64,000 nt of DNA, from the NCBI GenBank assembly GCA_963969495.1, contig OZ018335.1:89252440-89316439 (forward strand). Reading direction: 5' to 3'. Positions 23,065 to 35,206 of the stretch are shown here, one piece after another (the first letter of the stretch is position 1; every line of letters starts with the position of its first letter). The notes under the pieces are model-generated. The model had not been told where the DNA came from. It made no database searches and was given only the letters and a program-made list of their open reading frames with translations. Made by a program: the position numbers and the translations under genes. The DNA is from Ceratothoa steindachneri (Eukaryota > Arthropoda > Malacostraca > Isopoda > Cymothoidae).

Positions 23065-24770
23065 TTAGCATATAAATCGAGGTGCGGCTGCGTATATATT
23101 ATTAGACTTCTTTCTTTTCAACCTTACACATAGGATGCCAATGGTACATATAAACATGGTACATAATGTGGGAGTGGAAAAAGTAATTGGGCCTATAATT
23201 TTCGTTACATATAATCGATCATTATGATAAGTATTTAAGTGATTATCTCAGGTATGTGCATGTAACTCGGGAAGGATGGTTACTTGGGCGGCCGATATAT
23301 ACAACAGGTTAAATTAATTAGTTGGGGAGAAGATAAGTCTGATTAAGAGTTATTCTGTGAGGGTTATGAATTTCGACAGAGTCAGTGCGAATGGAGCAAC
23401 CACTAAGGATTAGAAAAAGGTGATTCCATTTTAAACACAGAATGATTTCCAAAACAGGTGTATTTGATTACCGGTGTTCCTTCAAATGAAACTTAAACGT
23501 TGTTGCCAATGTTAAGTTGAATTATCTGATCTGATTTTACAAGGGAGTATGGATATGTTAGTGTGGGTTGATGTGTGATCAATTTAGCATGACACGGGTT
23601 ATTAACAGTATATTCAATTGGCTGAGTGATGAGGCAAAAAATGTCAATATTTGCGTGTGGATATTTGCAGTGATCTACGTCATTTTTCGTTAATGTAGTG
23701 CATATGTGAGGATTTGTTGAGAGGAATAAGTCAGGCATGGAATTTTTTAGGCGAATCTGCTTTGCTTTAATTGTGTTATTAAAATAGGGTGTTAGAAAAG
23801 AATGTAACTGATAAACGTTGAAATTAGTTAGATCAAACAGCTGTATGACAAGGATGTACGTGCACTGAGTAGGTCCGTGTGTAGTCCATATACTTTCATA
23901 AATTGAAGATAGTTGGTACCATTTAGAGGAAATACATATGGTGTGAAGATATAATGTAGTTTGTGCCACATGGGTGAAATGTTGTAGCACTAAAAAAGGT
24001 AAGATATTTGGTATTGTTTCTTGGTGTAGAGCCTGTTGTGAGGCATCTATGATCTTCCGATATATTTTTTTTGATTTCTAACAAATATTTATCTATCAGA
24101 TTTACTTAAATATGAAGTAATGCTAGCACTCTTGATGGCGCTCATGTTCTTGTTAGATATTTAATAAATGTTTTAAGTGATTAAAGTTATCAACTACACG
24201 ATGTAGAAATTCGTTATTGCAACGTAGATCGTTTATAACGTCAGTTAATGCGAAACCTACACCATTTTGGTGTTTGGCTAATAGCTTTATTTTTAGGTTA
24301 ATATGGTTTAGGTCTGACTCTGTGGCAACACCAAATAATCCTTTAAGTAGTTTTCCTCCATTGTTAAGAAGTCTCTCTTGTGCCGTTAAGCTGTTTGGAT
24401 CCAGATTAAATTTAATAGATATTCTAACTTGGTTTGTGTAAATTTAATATTATGGGTTAATGAAATGTAATTAGCATGTAGAATAGTGGATATTGTGTCA
24501 TTTGGTGAGTAAACAGAGATGAAGGTATATTTGGAGAAGGTTCGTAATTGTTTCTGAAATTTTAGCAAATTTTCTTGGATTGTTAAAGGACAGTAAAATC
24601 TGAAAGTATGTTTGCATTTCCTCTCAGTAGTTTTCTTTACCTACATTTTCTATTAATACTCCAAGGGAGATGAAGATTTGATTTTCAATATTATGATTTA
24701 CTACATACATATAATACTGATATTATGTAAAACCAAAGTTCCATTCTCAGTTTCGTATCAAATTGTGAAG
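23065..24770 (-). pseudogene. Env-like pseudogene (baculovirus F / errantivirus type)
   Basis: Errantivirus envelope proteins resemble the baculovirus F fusion protein and are thought to let some Gypsy elements pass between cells. On the minus strand the remnants run in order: an N-terminal piece at 24568-24386; a fusion-peptide-like glycine-rich segment at about 24380-24320; a Leu/Ile-rich helical stretch at 24320-24150; a cysteine-bearing ectodomain segment at 23990-23493 (with CLITQPIEY); and a hydrophobic segment plus basic tail near 23170-23065. Breaks include a stop or frame change at 24386, another at about 24160, and several between 23490 and 23180. A furin-type basic site before the fusion peptide is not intact in the same frame. 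Not functional. Confidence 0.6.
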
Positions 24771-24912
24771 ATTAGGATTAGGTTTAGGAAGTTGCCGAAC
24801 TGCGCTCCGGGAAAGACCTCTGCGGGGTGGTAAAGGTAATCTACACTCAAGTTCTGAACCAGAGTTTAAACGTTCATGGAATTGGGCTTTATGTATGGCA
24901 CCTAGATTTCGG

Positions 24913-27900
24913 TTAAGTAGGGTCTAACCTTTCGTCTTCTATAAGTGATGTAGGGGATTTTAATAACCACGATTCATCGCTGGGGAATAAGCCAAGTGAT
25001 GGTGTTTGCGGAATGTTAGAGTGAGAAACATCACCGAATGATGGGGTACTGGGGGTAGCGTCACTTGTCGGAATAGGGCTGAGAGAAATGGCTGCACTTA
25101 TCGGAGTTGCAGAGGCAACACCTAGGACAAGATACCATTCATAGTTATTTGGTGTTGTATTAGATGGAGGCATTTGCAATGCGCTAGTTGGTATGTCAGT
25201 CTGAGTTAGTTTTTGCTTAGGGTTAAAGTGTAGTATGGGTTCAAGACCTCATTTGAGGTTGTCAGCATGCACAATTTTCCTTCGATTGGGAACCCTAAGG
25301 TCTAAGATTTCAAATCTACCTCTTCTTTCATGCTTTATTATAGGGTATGGTCCGTCCCATTTTTTATATAGCTTTTTACATGTTCCCTGAGTCTTTACAC
25401 TTTTTAAATAACAAGGCATTTCTACTGATATTTTTCTGGGATCAGCACTTCGTTCTTGGTTTCTATTTAACATTTCTTGGTCTATTTATTCTAGTACTTC
25501 TCTAAGATATCAAAGATTTTAAAGGCTCTTTCCGCTAATCTAATGATGATGATGTAACAAATGTTGAAATGTGTGGTAGTAATAGACAGTGGTGAAGTAG
25601 GTTTTTTAGTTGGCCCTGGTGTGGAGGGCATCTCATGCATTTTCCTTTTTCTTCTTCCTTTATTTTCTTCTATTTTTGCACTGTCAGTATAGTGGCTGGT
25701 GGCTGTGTTGGTCACTCCAGCGACCGTCGTTTTCTTCTTTGTTTTATCTCCTTTTTTATTTATTTATTTATTTTACTTTCTTTTTACTCTCACTCTTTCT
25801 TCCTTTATTTTTCTTTTTTTATTTATTTATTTTTTTCTTTTTTACTTAGTTGCATAAATTTATATCTATATAAATATACTTTGTCCTCCGTCAAGATAGC
25901 ATTCAAGCCTTTCAAATATGATTTTGCTTATTATTTATCTGGACTGTTAGAGCATTTTCCCTATCTCTTCCTGCGATATCAAAATGGAGTCTTTTATTAT
26001 AATGATAAAGGATAAAATAAGGTGTGACTCCAATGGATGCATTGTACCCATTGTTTATAGCTACTTGTGCTAATGGGAGACATTCATCCCACTTTAGGTG
26101 GTTAGTGTTGACAAGGAGACAGAAGGTTTCTAATTTTTTTATTTTACCGTTCTACTAAACCGTTTGATTGATGGTGATATGCTATTATGTGTGTATTTTT
26201 ATGCTAAACAATTTACATAAAGATTGAAGGAGGCTGGAAGTAAAACTGGGAACATTATCAGAAACTAGTACTGATGGAGTGCTATGAGTATTAATTACTC
26301 TATCTAAGAGACCCTGTGCGACTGTTTTGCCTTTTGATTGGGAATAGGTACTATCTCATTATATCGGCTAAAGCGGTAAGAAAAAAACTATTATGTATTG
26401 ATTACCTTTAGACGATTGTGGAAAAGGTCCTAATTTATCCATGCCGGCTCGTTGCCATGGGATTTGGAAGACAGGATATCTATGATAGGGGGTAGTCAAT
26501 GAGAGTTTTTCCTTTATGTTCTAATCAGGAAGGGCATTCTGAAATATAAGTATGCGTCTCCTGGTTCATGTTGAGAAAATGGTATCTTTCAAAGAGACTT
26601 TTTAATGTCCACTCATGGCTCATGTGTCCGTATAGTGGGAGATCATGGCAGTGTTTTATAGCTAATATTTTTAAATCTTTAGGAATTTTAATTAAATCTC
26701 TATCGCTCTCATCCATGAAGTATAAGATTCCGTCTCGTACAGTGTAATGTCCGTGTTCCATCTTATGTTGTTGTGAAGTCTTTGTTTTTTGTTTTGTATG
26801 TATGAGTTCGATTGTTGAGATTTACGTAAGTAGTCTGCGTCCAATACTGGAAGGGATTTAATTTTCATAACAGCCTCATTAATTTTTGCTCGAGAGAGGG
26901 CATCCGGTACTAGGTGGTGATTTCCAGAACGGTGTATTATCTTAGCATTAAAGTCCTGAATGATCAATCCCCAACGACTAAGTCGTCCGTCCAATAATTT
27001 GTCTTTGAATAGGTATGTAAGTGGTTTCTGATTTGCGATGACGGTAATGTCATTACGGTATAGTATGTTCCGAAAAATCTTTTGAGACAGGAAAACTACA
27101 AGAGCTTCACGGTCACTGTTTGAGTAATTTCGTTGTGATTTTGAAAGTAATTGGTTTGCAAAAGCAAATGAAAGTTATTTTCCATTCGCTTCTTAGGAAA
27201 ATAGAGCACCAAACCAGTAGACTTAAGCATCGACAGCAAGAATAAAAGGTTTGGTGTAATCAGGATATTGTAATATGGGCTTGATAGCTAGTTTATTTCT
27301 TAGTGTTTCAAATGCATGTTGGTTTTCAGTGGTCCATGTAAATGTAGCGTTCTTTTGGAAGGGTTGTGTGATGGAGTTAGTTACTTCGGAAAATCTTGAA
27401 ATAAATAAACGGTAGAATCTTACAAAACCAATGAAAGTTCGGGCCTCATCAATACTTTTAGGGATCGGGCAACTTTCAAGGGCCTTAAGTTTAGCAGAAT
27501 TTGGCAAAATCCCTCGTGAAGTAATCAAGTAGCCTAGATAAACTAAAGACTACTGCACGAAATTGCATTTTTTTAATTTTGATTTTAGATTTGCAGCCCA
27601 TAATTGACTAGACCCATGGTTTCAAACTCCGAACGGCAAGACACAAAATTCATAATGTACACGGTTTGAGGTGAATGCTGTCATAGGACGGGATTCTGGT
27701 CTGATCTCCATCTGCCAATATCAAGAGACGAGGTCTAGACTAGTAAATACTTTTATTTTCCATATTCTGGATATTTTCCTGAGGATTTGGGAGTGGGAAA
27801 CGATCAGGGGCAGTAATTTGGTTTACACGTCGGAAGTCTATGCAAGGGCGTGTGTCACCATTTTCCTTTGATCTTAAAATCATAGGAGCTGACCGGGGGT

Positions 27901-28594
27901 TGATTGAGGGTTGAATGACTCGACGCTTAAGCATCTCCTCAATGTGTCCTTCTACAATTTTTAATTGAAAATATAGAGTGAGCTAGGGAAGTACGTAAAT
28001 AGGCTTTGCACTAGATTCTATTTTAATTTCAAAGGGAACTATATTGGTGCGTCATAATCGGTCTCCAGAAAGAGCAATCACATCAGTGTTGTTAGTTAAA
28101 AGATTGGGTAGTGCTTCCAAAAGCTGAGGGTTCTGGGAGACAGTCCTGATATCTACATTTTAACTCAAAAGGGTTAAGTTGGTAGAATCGGTAATACGAT
28201 AAATCTTACAGCTATGGTTGCCATCTAAATCTATAGCAATAGCATATCCAATTGCTTGTTATTTGTAAGGGTTACAGGCTTATAATCTTTATTATACAAA
28301 TTATAGGAATCGAGATTCTTTAGATCCAGCAATAGATTGAGCTAAAAGACAATTACTACTTATGTTACCCTTATCACTGATGACAGTATGAACGTTAACC
28401 AAAGGTTGATTATCGGAATTAGCAATTTGACGGAAAACAAACTTTTTCCATGCGACCTAAATTTACATTTTCTTTAGGATAAATATTACGCCAAAGTGCA
28501 TGCGATTCAGCTAAAGCTGCATTGGTTAAGGCAGTGAGGGTAGAATCTTATCCTCTAAACTTTGCATTCCAACCTTTTGAACTGCCGTGCATTA
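24913..28594 (-). pseudogene. Gypsy pol pseudogene (RT, RNase H, integrase)
   Basis: On the minus strand: a gag/protease border of unclear identity (28594-28030), RT start (27934-27740, MLKRRVIQPS, RPCIDFRRVN), RT middle (FTSLDL, LPFG near 27625), RT end and tether (27528-27223, ARTFIGFVRFYR), RNase H (about 27220-26940, ending DALSRAKI), integrase zinc-binding domain (26761-26525), integrase core (about 26460-25880, with GMDKLGPFP and VLVSDN), integrase C-terminus (25473-25249, KKWDGPYPIIKHERRGRF, VHADNLK) and a proline-rich tail to 24913. The sequence jumps from LPFG straight to a CNF..YLGY block, so the RT YxDD catalytic segment is deleted. The glutamate region of the integrase is replaced by stops. 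A pyrimidine-rich 380-bp stretch (25490-25870) divides integrase core from its C-terminus. Confidence 0.85.
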
Positions 28595-28985
28595 TTCTGT
28601 CTTGAGCCAATTGTGAGCCGCCCACCAAACGATGCACACCCGATTCCTTCCTATTTCATTGAGCTAATTGTGAGCCCCATTCCCCTACTAGAGGATATAC
28701 ACCTGATTCCTTCTTTTATACTTGATCCAATTATGAGGCACCCACCAAACATGCACACCCGATTTCTTCCTTTTTACTTGATCCAACTGTGAGCTACCCA
28801 CCAGTACGCGCACACCCGATTCCTTCCTTTTCTCTTTAGCCAATTGTAAACCACCTCTCAGAGGATGGACACCTGGTTATTTAATTAATTTGAGTCAAAT
28901 GCGATCCCCTCCTCACTACTAGACCATGCACAATTGATCCCTTTCTATTTCCTTTTGCCAATTATGAGCCAACCACTTATTGGCT
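28595..28985 (+). repeat. 57-bp satellite array, block F
   Basis: About seven units, same family and orientation as the blocks at 10.4-20.7 kb. It marks the right edge of the transposon nest. Confidence 0.88.
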
Positions 28986-30120
28986 TCTTGAGCCACCAGC
29001 CTGATTACACTATCGGGCAGACTTCTCCGAGCGAGAAGGCCCTGGCCATGGAATTCTCCTGAACCATGGGAACTCTATCAGTACGGATTATGTGAAAACT
29101 ACACAGCCTGATTATGTTACACAACTCCCCCTAATCTATCATTACGGATTATGATATAATACATTGGACTTGCAACTCCTCAAGTTCTCGTTTTTCTTTC
29201 AGTATTTTTGTTTCCGTAAACCAAGTGCCATTTCTCGAGACCGACGACCCTCTCAAGTTGATACTACCTTCTTGGAAGTGAGGGCTAGTTGGGAGAGTTG
29301 AGTGGCCCTCGGTTCCCAGTAGCACACAGAGCCAACTCTTTTCACCATTCCGACTATGTACTTTCCACACATCTTTATACTCTCCAACTTCACTGTTTTT
29401 AATTAGGTGGATTTAAAAAATTGTCCGGTAGATTTGTTATCAAAATTTGTCAAATGAAGTAAAAGTAAGAACCTTAATCTCACCCTCAATATTTGTTCAA
29501 ATATTTCTGTTACACATTTCTAATGTGTATGTACTCTTTAAACTACTTCTGTTATGCATCTTCCACGCATTTTTAAATTCCTTAACTTCACCTTTGTGAT
29601 GAAGGAAATTTTTGGAAAAAAAAAGCTTTCGAGTTTCAGAAAAATATATTTTTTAAATGTCATCTTAACAAATATGGTTGTATAGCTTCCGTCCTCCAGT
29701 ATTCTGTACTTTCCTTGCAACTTCACTTTCACTATCTCCATTATTTTGATGAAGCAATATAAAAATAATTTTAGTGGATTTTTTTCTCTCAGCTATTTGG
29801 TTAAAAAAATAATATAAATAAGTCATCGTAACATCAATATTTGTCTACATATTCACTCTTCCATACGATCCATTTGCAAATATGTTGAAGGTTGTACATA
29901 CAACCTATTTTTAGAGGGTGCAGCATTTACTAAGATTAAGGATTTTTTTCTAAATTTCAACCCTTGTAGGCTATGATGTATAGCAACGTGTAGTAGACAA
30001 TTAGAGCAAAAAGAAGTCGGTGTAATATTTATTTATCGGAAATGGATTGCTCAAAAACTTTATTGGAGTTGAAGTTGGGTAACTAACAATTTGGAAAAAA
30101 TAACGAATCTTGTCTTACAA
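28986..30120. other. Unassigned DNA with an LTR-like end near 29124
   Basis: The plus strand reads ATTATGTTACA followed by CAACTCCCCCTAAT at about 29124-29140. On the minus strand this is a purine tract (ATTAGGGGGAGTTG) before TGTAACAT, similar to the ends of LTR A and LTR B, so a short LTR fragment may lie at about 28985-29124. The motif CAGCCTGATTA occurs twice (near 29000 and 29107). The rest (29150-30120) shows no recognised gene. Confidence 0.3.
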
Positions 30121-30129
30121 GTTTTGTTG

Positions 30130-30472
30130 ATTAGAGGGAGGCTTTTAAAGCTGCCGTAGGAAAGCAGGGATCTTATTCCTTGGAGCAATGGAAAGAGACG
30201 CCGAAGTTTGTCAAGTTGCTAAAAATCATTGTAGAGAGAAGAGAGCAGACAATTCACCGCTCAGCAATTCTAAGATATCGAGAACGCGCTGGCTTGAAAC
30301 CATTCCACGCTATCACAATGCATAAAAGGTGTCAGCAATAAGCATTGAAAATCAAATGTGGGTTGTCAACTTTCTACATCTCTAGACTGAAGATGGTTTA
30401 AGTACCTCTCCCTAGTGATGAATTTTATGTGGTCTGTGCGTCGACCCAATTTACAAAAGTACAGAATATGTT
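30130..30472 (+). pseudogene. Transposase-like relic interrupted by a MITE
   Basis: A plus-strand frame reads SYSLEQWKETPKF, then HRSAILRYRERAGLKPFH. After frame changes it reads LPSDEFYVV (about 30410-30430) and FTKVQNML. The pattern resembles transposase-like proteins I have seen in arthropod genomes but I cannot name the superfamily with certainty. The frame is cut by the hAT MITE at 30473, with its duplicated AATATGTT restoring the sequence on the far side. Confidence 0.3.
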
Positions 30473-30940
30473 AAGGAGTGGATCCAGAGCGGGGGCTAAG
30501 GGGCTGAAACCACGCCAAATTTCAGACCCGTTTATGTTTATATTTCTTTTTAATCCACACTTGTTTTCGGCTATTAATAAAGAGTTATGTTATAATATAA
30601 AATATATATAAAAATTGTTTTTTCAACCATATGGGATCAAATGTATCTCATATGATACATGTGTAAAATATAGGTAAATCTCAAAAATAATTATTAAATT
30701 CAGTATTATACCTTAATTGACGTCCAAAAACTACAATAAACCACAATTCATAATTTTCTGATGTGTGGTAGAAAAATTCGGATCTAGGAGAGTTAGTGCT
30801 CACTCTTCTGTGAGTTACTGTTAGTTATTATCAATGCTGTCTATGATAATCATTATTAATCATCAATGCCTTTTTCTCAGACTACTGAGAAGGAGGAATT
30901 CAGGTTCCCCCTAAAAAAATTTATCTTGGATCCGTCACTG
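30473..30940. mobile_element. hAT-type MITE, copy 2, with perfect 8-bp duplication
   Basis: A 468-bp element bounded by AATATGTT at 30465-30472 and AATATGTT at 30941-30948. Its right end read inward is CAGTGACGGATCCAAG; the left end is AAGGAGTGGATCCAGAG. Interior sequences such as ATTTCAGACCCGTTTATGTT and the region around CATCAATGCC match copy 1 at 2297, with about 200 extra AT-rich bases in the middle. Confidence 0.88.
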
Positions 30941-31075
30941 AATATGTTTCCCTTTATTAGAAGACATCAAAAATTGATTAACATCATCAGCAATTTTGCA
31001 ATATATCACAATGCAATAGAATATTTATTTGTTTCACTGCTTTTAAAACGATGTGGATAATTTATTGAGGATAGC

Positions 31076-31250
31076 CAGGGTCGGATTTAGATCTTTCGGG
31101 GCCCTAGACCATCCATTTTAGCGGGGCTCCATGGGTATAGGCGAGCGAAAGCATCACTATTTCAGGCATATATAAGAAAGTAATAATTTCAAGAAAGTAC
31201 AAAAGTTGATAATTTCCTAAAATACTGATATTATATCCTTATATCATTAA

Positions 31251-31316
<66 letters not shown>

Positions 31317-31481
31317 GAAATTATAGTGTATATTTTAATTAGGTGGTCAATAAACTAACCACTTCCAGATAAACGGTTAAATAATAATCATAATAACAAG
31401 TATTGACATAGAAACGTGGGGTCCGCAAATGTGAAAGGACCTAGGTCATGACCTATTTGGTCTAAGCGTAATCCGACCCTG
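31076..31481. mobile_element. Second MITE family with CAGGGTCGGATT ends
   Basis: The left end reads CAGGGTCGGATTTAG and GGGGCCCTAGACC; the right end read inward is CAGGGTCGGATTACG and GGTCATGACC lies nearby. Flanks AGGATAGC and AGGATGAT agree at 5 of 8 bases, which weakly suggests an 8-bp duplication. A (TA)n run of about 58 bp (31253-31311) fills the middle. No coding capacity. Confidence 0.7.
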
Positions 31482-31489
31482 AGGATGAT

Positions 31490-33605
31490 TCTTCTTGAAA
31501 CAGTTCCTATTATCAACGTTATTCTTAACGAAACTGTTATTCTGTTTCTTTCAAGCTCCCCAAAATGTTATAGATACGTCTAAAGTTGTTTATTTTTCTG
31601 TAAACTGCCCGTTGTAATAGAGCTGTTGCTTCAAAACAACTAAAAGAATCTGGAATAGACTTTTTGCCTACTCCATATACAAGCTTGATAGTGAATACAA
31701 GGGTGGGGTGGGGAGCGATAAGTAGTTTTTATTGGTGTTGATGGTCGCCTACCCTTTTTGTAGGATAAGGGTTGATGATGAGTGTATGGGGAACCTAGGC
31801 TCCCTTATGAATATGGTACCCTTTTATGCGTGGCAGAGCCAAGCAAGGTTCTTTTCTCCCCTTGGATCTTTGTAGTTAGGGATCTACTTTAAGAGAGAGA
31901 TCTTATCTTCGGATCTTTTGCCAGGTGACATATTTGTTGTGGAATAGGTAAGAATCAGTTATTTTCTCTACCGATCCTGCCCAAAGTCAACTGATCCTGA
32001 CATGTGAATAGTAGTAATACTTCCAGCAAAATGTAATCGTGCGATTTTACAACTCCATCGAAGTTCAGATAACTCAAACAAAACTACATAAACAAAGGAA
32101 TTGTGATAACAACAGCCGCGTTATAGACAAACTAAGCTCTGGTGGCTACAATCAACAAAAGCGAAGCAAAGATCGATGTTGATCATCCTATGTGAGATTG
32201 GCGCTTAATAAATAACCGAGAGAAAGGCAACTCATTAATTCATATATTTAATCAGTCACCAGTGGTTCATCCACCGTTGACTACACTGTTGATGTTACAA
32301 ATGAATAAACAACAGTTCGTAAGAAAGGGAATACTATGCATTCCATCTCTTCATCGCACCATCACGCAACAATTTTCATAACCATTCAGAAGTTGACAAA
32401 CACACTCTTATTCGGCTTCTGCAACTTTCATGCAAGTAGGAACTCTACTGCAAGCATGTTCCCATTCAGCCTACAGAGATATGTCTACAGAATAAGAGTA
32501 TTTATGCAAGTTGCTTCATTATACCATTCTACGACAAACACGGTAATCATTCCGCCCATTTTCACCAGGCGAGATTAGGCTCAAGCAAAAACACATCCTG
32601 TAAGATCGATAGACTTCCCCCTGCATACTTCTTTACATACAATTTAATTTTAGGCGTGAAGTCCCATTCCATCCAGGTATTGTATTTCAAAAAATATTTA
32701 TATTCTTAAGTAACATGAGTTATTGACTACCTATCAATCACCCAATACAATAGGCTCGTCGTTTGGATTCCTGATCTATATAACTTTCGCAAATTTTCGC
32801 TTTCCTATTTCAAGACTTTCCCACTTTTACTTGAAATAGCTTAACTGACCTATTTCCCTTGGTTTTCATCACCTCAATAATATATTAGATGGTATACAAC
32901 CTTTTAGTAACTATTAAAGGGCAAACTAAAGGTGTGTACCATGTTCTCAATTTTTTTATGTTCTTCATTCTTTTTCCAATGGAATTTACCAAATAATTTT
33001 CACAATGGATTTCGATTTGAGAGACGGAAGATATTTCCCCAATTGACCGAATCTGAGTAAATGCTTTCTCTGAGTCGATGGAGTCCGGGACGTTAGGTGA
33101 CATGTACGGTGCGTGTGTGTTGGGGAAGGGGTGAAAAGGGGTTGAGAGGGGGGTCAAGCGAGTGATTAAATATATTTGGTCTGAACTGAGTCTTTAAGGG
33201 TAAAGGATAGCATATTAGATTAAACGTCCTCTCTACTGATCTCAGTGATGCGGAGTCAGTTCAAATTTCATCGCCGCTTCAATACTTCCCACCCACATTC
33301 GGTATTTACAAATTACAAATGCGTGTAAATGGATATGTGCATGTTGGGGACAAAAGGGGTGTGTAGATAGATAGACGAAAATAGACAAGTGGTGAGGATA
33401 GAAAGTAGTGTGGGAGGGGTGCAAGGAGATGTTAGGCGCCTGGTGGTCAGGCCTATTACTTTAATTTACTTTCTTGTATTATGAGTCTTTTGATTATTGT
33501 TGTGGATAGTTTTTAGTCACGTGTGGGTCTAGGCGCGAGCAACTCTTCATCTCACTATGTCGGTCGGTCGGTCCCCGTTTTGATTTTTTGGTTTCTGTAA
33601 TAAAA
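31490..33605. other. Unassigned DNA
   Basis: No recognisable protein, RNA or transposon. ORFs of 60-90 residues (for example 32336-32578 and 32885-33157) have no familiar motif. Confidence 0.5.
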
Positions 33606-33613
33606 TAATAATT

Positions 33614-33868
33614 ATTCGGCCGCTTCTAACGAAATGTGAAAAACTTATGTTGTTTTATATTCTCTTTTGAATGTTATAATTACCAAAGTTCTCCCAAGGT
33701 TAGTCCGGGAATTATTTGTTTTGGCAATAACATCATAACTATTCGGCCAATCCTAAGCGAAATTTGAAACTCTTATGTTGTTTTACATTCTCTTTCGAAT
33801 GATATATTGTCAAAGTCTTCCCAAGGTTAGCCCTAGAATTATTTTGTTTTGGCAATAACATCATAACT
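33614..33868 (+). repeat. Two tandem copies of a 127-bp unit
   Basis: ATTCGGC recurs at 33614, 33741 and 33869. The intervening units share CTTATGTTGTTTTA, CCCAAGGTTAG and TTGTTTTGGCAATAACATCA. A partial, diverged unit with TCCTCCCAAGGTTACTCCGG reappears at about 36408-36460, on the far side of the pentamer satellite. Confidence 0.85.
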
Positions 33869-33869
33869 A

Positions 33870-34585
33870 TTCGGCTGATACTCTGCTAGACTAGACTAGG
33901 CTATAATATGCTATACTCTGCTAGGCAAGCCTAGAATAGGATATTATAGGGCAAGCTATACTATGCTAATATATAATATACAGGGGTAAGATATACTATG
34001 CTAATTTAGGCTATAAAATGCTATGCTAGGATAGCATATAGTATGCTAGGCTAGACAATACTAATCTATGTTTGATTAGGGTATACTAGGATAGTATAAG
34101 CTAGCCTACCTGCCTAGGATAGTTAATGCTAGACTAGGTTATACTATAATACGGTAGGCTAAGCTATACTAAGCTATCCTAGGCTAGATAGCGCTATACT
34201 ATGCTATGCTTTCTAGGCTAAAGTATATTAGGCTAGGTAGGACTATGCTCTGCTATGCTATGCTAGGTAATACTATGTTAGGCTACGATAGGCTAGCTAA
34301 CCAAGGCTATAATAGGCTAAGCTATGCAAGGTTATTCTAGTCTATGGTATGCTATACCATAGACTATATTTGCTAGGCTATAGTAGCCTATTCAAGCTTG
34401 GCTATACTAGGCTAGGCTAGGCTCTGGCATGCAATGCTAAGCCATACCTGGTTAGGCTAGGCTATAGTAAGCTAGGCTACACTAGGCAATGCTACCCTAG
34501 GCAAGGCTAAGCTAGGCTATACTAGGGTCTATATATGCTATATTAGAGTCTACTAAGCTAAGCTAGGCTATACTATTCTATCAAT
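33870..34585. repeat. Degenerate 5-bp satellite, block 1
   Basis: About 700 bases made almost entirely of 5-mers of the form NCTAN: CTAGG, CTATA, CTATG, GCTAG. Phase is kept for long stretches, with variation at two of five positions. Confidence 0.85.
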
Positions 34586-34589
34586 CGCC

Positions 34590-35198
34590 GAGGGCCTTCA
34601 TAAGTCCGTGATTAAGTGCTACGTAATCGCCTGAGGGCCTTTTGTGGCCTTTCCCGTATAGACTCCTATTTGCCCTGATAATTATGATAATTTGTCATTT
34701 AAAAAAAAACCTCCTATGCTAGTGATTAAGCATATAATTAAAATACATGAGCCAATATTTATGAATTAGAGTAACTTGACTCCGCTCTAGGCCTCACCAC
34801 AACACGACCGCGAAAAGAAGCTAATTTATTACTCCTTATTTTTTAGTTAAATACACAAATGTTTTTCATTTTTCATCCAATTAAAACGAGGAAATGCCTT
34901 AAGTTAGTATGTTATTGAAAGCATACAAACTAGCAAGCCTATTTTGTCTGGAAATACAGTTTATAGGTAAAAAATAAGCTCTGAGCAAAACTTTAGAAAA
35001 GTTAGGATATAAAATAGTCTCCCATGAATAGAATTACTGTTTTCTATAATTAGAAACAGGTTTTAGAGTGTAACTGATTTAAAAAGCTTAAACTAAGCTT
35101 GGGTTTCGATGAAAATTTGTGGAAAAACGGAATTATCAATCATAATTCTAAATAGGTACAAGGTTATTAACAATTTGTGAACTATATCAATAGAATAA
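34590..35198. other. Unassigned spacer
   Basis: AT-rich sequence between satellite and long-TIR element; no gene seen. Confidence 0.5.
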
Positions 35199-35206
35199 TT
35201 ATTTTC

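Noticed and set aside
25610..26015. Hydrophobic ORFs on the plus strand, possible membrane proteins
   Set aside because: They are the pyrimidine-rich complement of the integrase region and consist of Phe/Leu/Tyr from T-rich DNA.
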